A stretch of DNA of 64,000 nt from Silene conica (lineage: Eukaryota > Streptophyta > Magnoliopsida > Caryophyllales > Caryophyllaceae): NCBI GenBank assembly GCA_029255685.2, contig CM055312.2, positions 18,500,649-18,564,648 on the forward strand, in the 5' to 3' direction. A program made the translations under genes and the position numbers. The notes below the pieces were generated by a model. The model did not search any database, had not been told where the DNA came from, and worked only from the letters and a program-made list of their open reading frames with translations. Of the stretch, positions 57,701 to 64,000 are shown piece after piece. Numbering within the stretch: position 1 is the first letter of the stretch; the number at the start of each line of letters is the position of its first letter.

Positions 57701-58805
57701 TCCCTTAACCTGATTAAAAAAATATTTAGTACACATATCCCCATCACTACACCACTTGAGCTTAGCCCGTTGTTTTCAAAATTTTGCAGCTGCAATCGAG
57801 AATTCCCGCACAGATTCATGAACCCTAACATACTCCTCCTCGCACCCAGTTGAAATTGCAATGTCGAGGGTCATCTCAAGAGCATCATCAAAATCCTCCC
57901 ATTTCCTTTGCCACTCCTTTTTTTTTATCAAGCGTCCATTTCCTCACGACTTGTCGAGACCTTGCCAATTTCCTAGTCATCCGAAAAGCCGGAGAACCAA
58001 CAACTTGATGTTTCCAATGTTCCTTCACGGCCTCTCGGCAGTCTAGATAATCCAGAGCCCATGCATCTACCTTAAAAGGTTTAAAACCCCAATTACAGAT
58101 CAGATTAAAGACAATTTCAATCGGAGCATGATCTGACATCTGGATCGAAAAATGATGAACCCCAGTATTCGGAAACAACCCTAACCAGTCCTTTGAGCCC
58201 AATGCCCTATCGAGACGCTCATAAACACGTTTTGAACCCTTCCGATTATTACACCATGTATATCGAGGTCCTTTGAATGCAATATCCACAAGTTCATGGT
58301 CAATCTTCCAACAATTGAATTCCATTGCCCCCCCTACAAGCTTTTTTGACGAGCTTAACTTGTCACTCTCATATTCAACTTGGTTAAAGTCTCCACAAAT
58401 TAAGAACGGGTGCTCCAAAACATCAAGCCACTCACCAAGCGAAAACAAAACCTCGCCTCGGTCACCAACACAAGGTGCACCATAGAAGAAAACGAAGTAA
58501 AAAGAACGGTCATAGTACTTTTCACACAACAAAATAACAAAATGCGTACAAGCTAGGACCAAACTCACACGAGCCTCGGGTTTCCAACCCACCCATAGGC
58601 CACCAGCTGCCCCCACAGCACTACATCCCCCCGAATTACTAAAGCCATAGATCCTAAACATACGATTAACCTTATTTAGATCACGTTTCGTTTCCAAAAG
58701 AAAAAGGAAATCATCAGTCTTACTACTAATAAGCGCTCTAAGTTTCGGAAATATAGGGTCGAGCGAGTTATTTAATCCCCTACAATTCCACAACAGGCCG
58801 ATCAT
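54710..58805 (-). CDS. LINE ORF2 (endonuclease, reverse transcriptase, zinc region, RNase H)
   Basis: Starts MIGLLWNCRGLNNSLDPIFP at 58805, an APE-type endonuclease with ICGDFNQVEYESDKL and QMSDHAPIEIVF. Reverse transcriptase shows KAPSPDGIPGIFFQRCW, GDYRPISLCNVIMRIISK and the catalytic HLFFADDSIFFI (FADD instead of YADD) near 56780-56815. A zinc-binding reverse-transcriptase-associated region (about 55324-56001) has RLWRLPGPKTWRILIWKIL. The end (54710-55186) is an RNase H of the RVT_3 type with LQAETRGILMALKWAIR. At least six frame changes or stops break the ORF, for example near 57888, 57060 and 56260. Not functional. Confidence 0.88.
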
Positions 58806-61405
58806 TTTTTCGGAGGATGTTGGGAAGGGCCAACCTCCGCAACTCCCATACCACCATTCACAGAATCTTGATCACTATCATCCTCGATAACCATGTCACC
58901 AACCTTGAGATGGAAACCAAATCTTGTTGCACCATCAGCTTCCATGTTTGACCCCATCCAAACCGCTTTCCCCTTTCCAGCCTCTAGACACCTCCTCTTC
59001 CCCATGATCGCTAGATAACTCTGAGCTTGCCCATACGAATCCAAGACCCCATCTGGCAACATAAACTCATCCATTTCCGTAGCACACTTCCTTTTTGCCA
59101 AATTCGTGGCATTATGAAGTAAAGCACCGGATTTTGTCTTGGAAATCATATGTTTACACCCGCAAAGCCCTTCAGAAATACTCTCCATCATACCGCATCG
59201 CCTCCTTGCAAAAGCTCCTCTCTGCCATTATCCAGCATCATCACAATCTGACCCTCCGCATCAACTCCTAAGATCTGCTTCTGCACTGACTCTTGTGCTT
59301 CTTTTTCTGCATGTCCCTTGTTCTCAGCCTGCCCAGAACCCCTCCCTTCACCATTTTTTTGGCTTAGTCCATGAACCAGGAGTGCATTGTCTTTCTGAAA
59401 CTTCTCATCAGACCTCTTCAATTCCTTCTCCTTATTAATGAGGCACATAGGGACCTCCCTCAGAAGGTCCTTCCCTTCTTTAATCAACCTAGCAGCTTCA
59501 ATAGCCATCGATTCCACACCTCTCATCCCCACTCCCTGACCCAACCCCAGATCTGTACTCACCTCCATTCCTTCCACTGATTGTTCTTCTTCACTTCTCA
59601 CCTCATGTTGCCTCCCCCTTGTCCCCAACATTCACATCCAGGACCACACTCCACTTCAGAATTACTTTTAGTGACTGATTCCGTGCCCGTGCTATAGATG
59701 ATAGGAGAAATAGGGTTACTATTATTTCCCCCTCTCCCCCAGACCCCGAGTCATCACTAATCACCACCACTTCTGTAGCTGCACCCCTTTGCTCCTCTGC
59801 CCTAGCGTACTCATCCTCCCTCATCTGTTCATCCCCGGGGGTACACAACAGGCACCCCCCCCACCGGAGGTTCAAAAATATGATCATAACCACGATTCTC
59901 ATTATTCATTCTTGTCCAAACACCATCCTCCACAAGCCTACCAGCAATGTTCCCTTGTATTTCAGCATCCCTATCATACACAGCCCATCCACCAAAATCA
60001 CGCATAAAATCTACAAAAGGATCAATCCCATGACCTTGGTCAATATCCATAGCTTGACCACCATTACTGAAATGATTACCAAAATCCTCATAGGTCGAGA
60101 AGAACTCATCATGATCCTGTTCCTCCTCCAGCCAGCCTCCCTGACCCGGCCTTACAGCAGACCCTCCTTCCTCCCTCCTTACTTGCCCAGATTGACCCCC
60201 CCCTCCCAGTACCTGTACTCCTCCCCACTCCTTGATTTCCTTCATTACCTGACCCATTTCCCACAACCCCCCCTTGACCTGACCCATTAAATCCCTGCAT
60301 GCCATTCTGGAAAATTACAGGCCCAGCAAAGGGTTGTGAGGTCACCGTGAACCTCATACCAGGATACACCCTTCCTCCAGGTGTTGTACCAAGCTCGAAA
60401 TCAACACTACGCTCCTCATCTTCCTCAACAAGTCTCCTCCCACGCTTCCTCCTTCGAGTCCCCAGAATAAAATAAGACGAAGTAAACTTATTAGTTGAAG
60501 GAGTGGCACGCAAATCGAGATTAAACATGGTGTGGTTGCTCTCCGCCTGAAAAACAACAAAACCCCTTTCCGATGTTTTCTCCAACATATGATTAAGGTT
60601 TGCCACCACGGAGAGCATACTGTCCTTACATTGGGTAGCCCTGTGCCCAATCTTCCCACAACGGACACAGTATTTGAAAACTTCCTCATATCGAAATTGA
60701 ATCCACAGTAAACTTCCACTATCCAAAGCCAAAAAGAACCCAGGAACCAGAGGTTCATTTAGCTTCACACATGCTTTGATTCTCAAATAGTTATTCTTAG
60801 GAAGCATGTCAAGTTCCTCAACTTGAAATTGATCACTCAACAAATTCCCCACAACTTTTCCCACATGAACAGATAAGAATTTGAAAGGTAGACCGCAAAC
60901 GCGTACCTATATCTCTGCAAAAGGAAAACGGACAGTCCTAGGGATAGTGTCCGGATACCATTTTGCAAAAACCATGATGGCTCCATCAAGCGTGATCGTA
61001 CTTCACTTCAAAAGATCTTCAGCATCCTCATAGTTTTCACAATGAAGGATATATAGTTCCCCCATGCAAAAAACCGTGATCTTTCCTCTTGTATCCCACC
61101 TTCTTCTGATAAGATTACTAACCTTTGCCGCCTCAAAAAGGCGATAATCCACCAAGAACCCAATAATACACTGACCCCAGAACTTCCTAGACCTTCCCAA
61201 AGTGGCTGGATTAATATGAACCACCCCCCGTGCGAGGGAACCTCCATGCATTTGCATGCACAGGATCAGCAGGATCAAAGACCTCATTGTGCATACTCAT
61301 ATTCCCAATTTGATCATATTGAGGTTGAAAGCCCTCATCCCTGCCCCTCCCATCATTTCTTGAAGATTCATCCACAAAACGCCCAAATTGGTGTTCAAAA
61401 TCCAT
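58802..61405 (-). CDS. LINE ORF1 (DUF4283 and CCHC zinc knuckle)
   Basis: A likely start is MDFEHQFGRFVDESSRNDGR at 61405. A DUF4283-type region follows with TRGKITVF and ELYILHCENYEDAEDLL (about 61000-61110), then a PLVPGFFLALDSGSLLWIQF segment and a CCHC knuckle, CVRCGKIGHRATQC (about 60640-60690). The long tail is Gly-, Glu- and Gln-rich. The last frame ends at 58802 and overlaps the ORF2 start in ATGA. Several frame changes break the ORF. This nucleic-acid-binding protein would coat the LINE RNA. Confidence 0.8.
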
Positions 61406-61880
61406 AAAAAAACTCACTAGAAGAGAAGAAAGATTAAAGGAATTTTGAAAGATTGTGATTTGCTTTGCATGCAAACCACCCAAATAATATATACTAGTAA
61501 AAAGAAAACCCTACCATCCCACGCCCAATCACCAAGTATCGAAACTCCAAACAAGCAAGCACATTAATTGGTTGTTCCCTAACCCTATCCAGACCAACCA
61601 ATAACTGTATTATCCCATAATCATTGCAAATTTAATGCGTGTTGGATGAAGGAAAAATGTGTACGCACGCAAGGAAGATGCAGAGCCACACTATCAAACA
61701 CCCAATTAAAAGCTTCTCTCCGATTACCGAAGCTTCGAAAGTTGCAGAGCCACTAGAAGTGATAGCAGAAAAAACCTAAAAGACAGCCCACCAATGAGGG
61801 GGAACGAGCTCTCGAATAGAGAGAAAAGCTCTCTTTTGAAGAGAAGAGGGCTTTCTCTCTCCTAATTTAGAAAGAGAAAG

Positions 61881-62580
61881 GTTGATAACATTAACAGGAA
61901 TGGAAAAACCTATATTTCCCAATCTTCTTGTGTTCAACAACTAAGGTCAAACTCCCACGCATAATGGAAGCATCCAGTTGATAACATGTTAACAGCTTAA
62001 AACAGATGAAAACTAAATAAACCGCAGCGGAGAACAAGGTTAACAAGATTCAGGTCAAATGCGAGCAAACATATCAAGATTTATGTAACAAGAGCCTAGA
62101 AAGATTGGGTAAATTGATAATCAGTTTCAACATGTCATCTTACCACCATAAGTAGACCTTCAATATCACTACCAACTTATCCATTCCGACCTAAAGTCAC
62201 CATCATTGGCATTTTCTTGTCAAAATTATTAAGAAAGCAATTAGTTTACCCTTACTTTACTTCTCATAAATAGGTTTATAAGCATCCGATATATATGAGT
62301 ATTGTATATTTAGTACAAATCTAATTAAGTTTATAGGTAAGTTATTTGAACTTTTGAAAAATATAACTTACATTTTTAAGCTCTTGATGGTTGAAAAGGT
62401 CACTCCATTATGGTATATGCAATGACAAGACCAAGTATCATTATTTGGAACGACCATATGGGTCCGAAGTCCCACCCATGCCCATCCGAAAACACCCCAG
62501 ACCAACAGAACCAACAGATTTTGAGAAAACTTAGAAACGTCAACACCACTGATATGGATTGACATTTTAATTATTCTAAT
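61881..62580. other. Intergenic spacer
   Basis: About 700 bp of AT-rich DNA between the LINE 5' end and the LTR-like repeat. No gene or repeat is recognised. Confidence 0.5.
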
Positions 62581-62589
62581 CGTTATATA

Positions 62590-63937
62590 AACGGAAGAGA
62601 AGGAGTCCACAATATAAACTCAAGAGGGTTCCATTCTAAAACCAATTGGCAATATATAAAATAGCTCATTGCCTTATAAAGTGATAATTTTTCTTCTCTT
62701 CTATCAATGTGGGATAACCCTCACATGTGAAATTTTCGGATTTCTTCACACTCCCCCTTACATGTGAGTAGACCTGGCAAACGGGTCATTCGATTCAGTT
62801 TCGGATCAGTTTCATTCGGATCGGGTTATGTCGGTTTACCTTTATTTTCGATTTCAGTTCGGTTCAATTCAGGTTGGAATCAATTTTCGCTTTTAATCGG
62901 TTGTAAATATTTCGGGTCAGTTCAGGTTCGAGTCAGGTTAATTTCGGAACAGATGAGATTCGGGTCGGGTCAATATCAGAACAGATGAGATTCGATTCGG
63001 GCCATATTCGGATCGAATGTCAAGGGATTAATATTGGATTATATTTATATATTAAATATTTCGATTTTGTTTTTGATATAATTTTTAGATTTTTGTCCGA
63101 TAATATTTCAAATTCTTTTAATAGTAATATAATTTGATTTCACATTTTTTTTTCTTATCTATTTTTTTTTATAATTATTGATATATTATATATACAAATC
63201 TTTGAGGCACAGAGCACCATATATTTTGTAAAGATGGAAATGATATCTCATTTCGGTAAGAAGATCTCTAATTATCCCTAATTAATTAATGAAATTTCCA
63301 GATTTTGCGCTTTAAATCTTTGATTAGTTATTTTGTTCATCTAAATCTCTTTTGTCAGATTCTTTTTTATCATTTCGATTGAAATTGCAGTCAAATATGG
63401 TAAAAAAATTGATTTTGCCTCCAAAAATTGACGAACTAATTATATTTTGCCTCCAAAAATTGTAGATTCTCAAATTATTTTACCGCCAACCATCATTTTA
63501 CCCGCCAATATAAAAATATGTATATAAATAATTAATTTTTTTTTCCTTTTTTTGACAAACGACAATTACTACATTCGGGTAATTTCGGGTTTTGGTTGAA
63601 TTTCGGTCATCGTTAAGCAGGTTGAAAACGGTTCAGGTCTGTTTCGATTCGGGTCAAACCAGTTCAGATTGAAACAGTTCAGGTTTATTCGATCTCGGGT
63701 CTATTTCGGATATTACAAATTCAGTTCAATTTCGAATCAGTTCAGGTCGATTCAGGTTTCGGGGTGAAGTTCAGTTATACCTTTCGGATGTACGGTCAGG
63801 TGTCGATTCAGTTATTTTCGATCGATTTTTCGGGTTCGGTATACTTTTGCCAGGTCTACATGTGAGACCCACTTACGGACACAAATCAATAATAGGAATC
63901 ATTCATCATTCCTCTTTTCTTTATCAAAGGTTCACAT
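62590..63937 (+). repeat. LTR-like repeat interrupted by an hAT element
   Basis: In plus orientation it shows CTAAAACCAATTGGCAAT, a CCTTATAAAG box near 62672, ATCAATGTGGGATAACC and CACACTCCCCCTTACATGTG. After the hAT insertion it continues ACCCACTTACGGACAC and ends near GGTTCACA. TGGTATCAAAAG at 63938-63949 is close to the tRNA-Met PBS, so this is probably the 5' LTR of a Copia or TRIM element leaving the window on the right. The LTR start is not certain. A diverged relative lies at 52215-52475. Confidence 0.55.
62769..63858. mobile_element. Non-autonomous hAT element (1090 bp)
   Basis: Terminal inverted repeats TAGACCTGGCAAA / TTTGCCAGGTCTA are perfect over 13 bp. The element is flanked by the 8-bp target duplication CATGTGAG (62761-62768 and 63859-63866). 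Subterminal regions hold many copies of TTCGGGTC/GGTTCAGG-type motifs, the likely transposase-binding repeats, with an AT-rich centre (63020-63560). No transposase is encoded. Confidence 0.93.
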
Positions 63938-64000
63938 GGTATCAAAAGTTCACAAATTGATCCAAAAATTGTTTCTTTAAATTATTTTTTCTCAAAATAT

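Larger units (their letters stand above)
54668..61880 (-). mobile_element. L1-type LINE, near full length, degraded
   Basis: A poly-T run at 54668-54681 on the plus strand is the poly-A tail of a minus-strand LINE. Reading upward come RNase H, a zinc-binding region, reverse transcriptase and endonuclease (ORF2), then the Gag-like ORF1, and a 5' UTR with CTCTCTTTTGAAGAG-type sequence near 61800-61870. About 7.2 kb in total, a normal full length. No target duplication was recognised. It lies 159 bp beyond the DUF639 stop codon, in antisense orientation. Confidence 0.9.

Noticed and set aside
62590-62768. Cassandra TRIM with a 5S rRNA-derived promoter
   Set aside because: The region has a TATA-like box but no 5S rRNA box A/C sequence, so it is only LTR/TRIM-like.

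Overview
The window is plant nuclear DNA, almost certainly from a eudicot. It is AT-rich, has two intron-containing plant genes with GT-AG splice sites, and is packed with nested plant transposable elements: Athila-type Ty3/Gypsy, Ty1/Copia, an L1-type LINE, hAT, mariner/Stowaway, Harbinger MITE and Helitron. No bacterial or organellar genes, rRNA or ordinary tRNA genes were seen. The species cannot be told from sequence alone; Caryophyllales is only a guess.

Region 1-17664 is a stack of retroelements. A Copia element (minus strand) sits about 70 bp downstream of the stop codon of a host B3-domain gene. Its 3' part is cut by an Athila element (plus strand, ending at 12448), which is itself cut near 4906 by a second Athila element (minus strand) that runs off the left edge. 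A 207-bp Helitron lies inside the Copia LTR. The plus-strand Athila carries eleven GC-rich palindromic units about 90 bp apart, in two groups: one before its env-position ORF and one just before its LTR TATA box.

Region 17737-23145 is the B3-domain transcription-factor gene (minus strand, at least 11 coding exons, one GC-AG intron). Its large intron holds a tRNA-derived SINE-like promoter and a MITE-like repeat. Region 23200-28960 is intergenic, with an hAT-like fragment, a Harbinger-type MITE and a possible solo LTR.

Region 28962-46268 may be one very large mariner-like element. It has matching 17-bp ends beside TA, a transposase on the minus strand, an extra small ORF with its own promoter-like region, and a 4.7-kb tandem array of a 122-bp monomer with higher-order structure. 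A young Copia element (37179-45785, near-identical 988-bp LTRs, target duplication CCTCA) splits the transposase gene, and a 92-bp Stowaway MITE sits inside the array.

Region 46413-48112 holds a non-autonomous hAT element with a perfect 8-bp target duplication and a Helitron-like 3' end. Region 48668-54509 is a complete 10-exon DUF639 gene (plus strand, 676 residues predicted). A degraded full-length L1-type LINE (minus strand, 54668 to about 61880) begins 159 bp after its stop codon. The right edge holds an LTR-like repeat interrupted by a 1090-bp hAT element with an 8-bp target duplication.

Only the B3 gene and the DUF639 gene look like functional host genes. Both have a retroelement inserted in or close to the 3' UTR.
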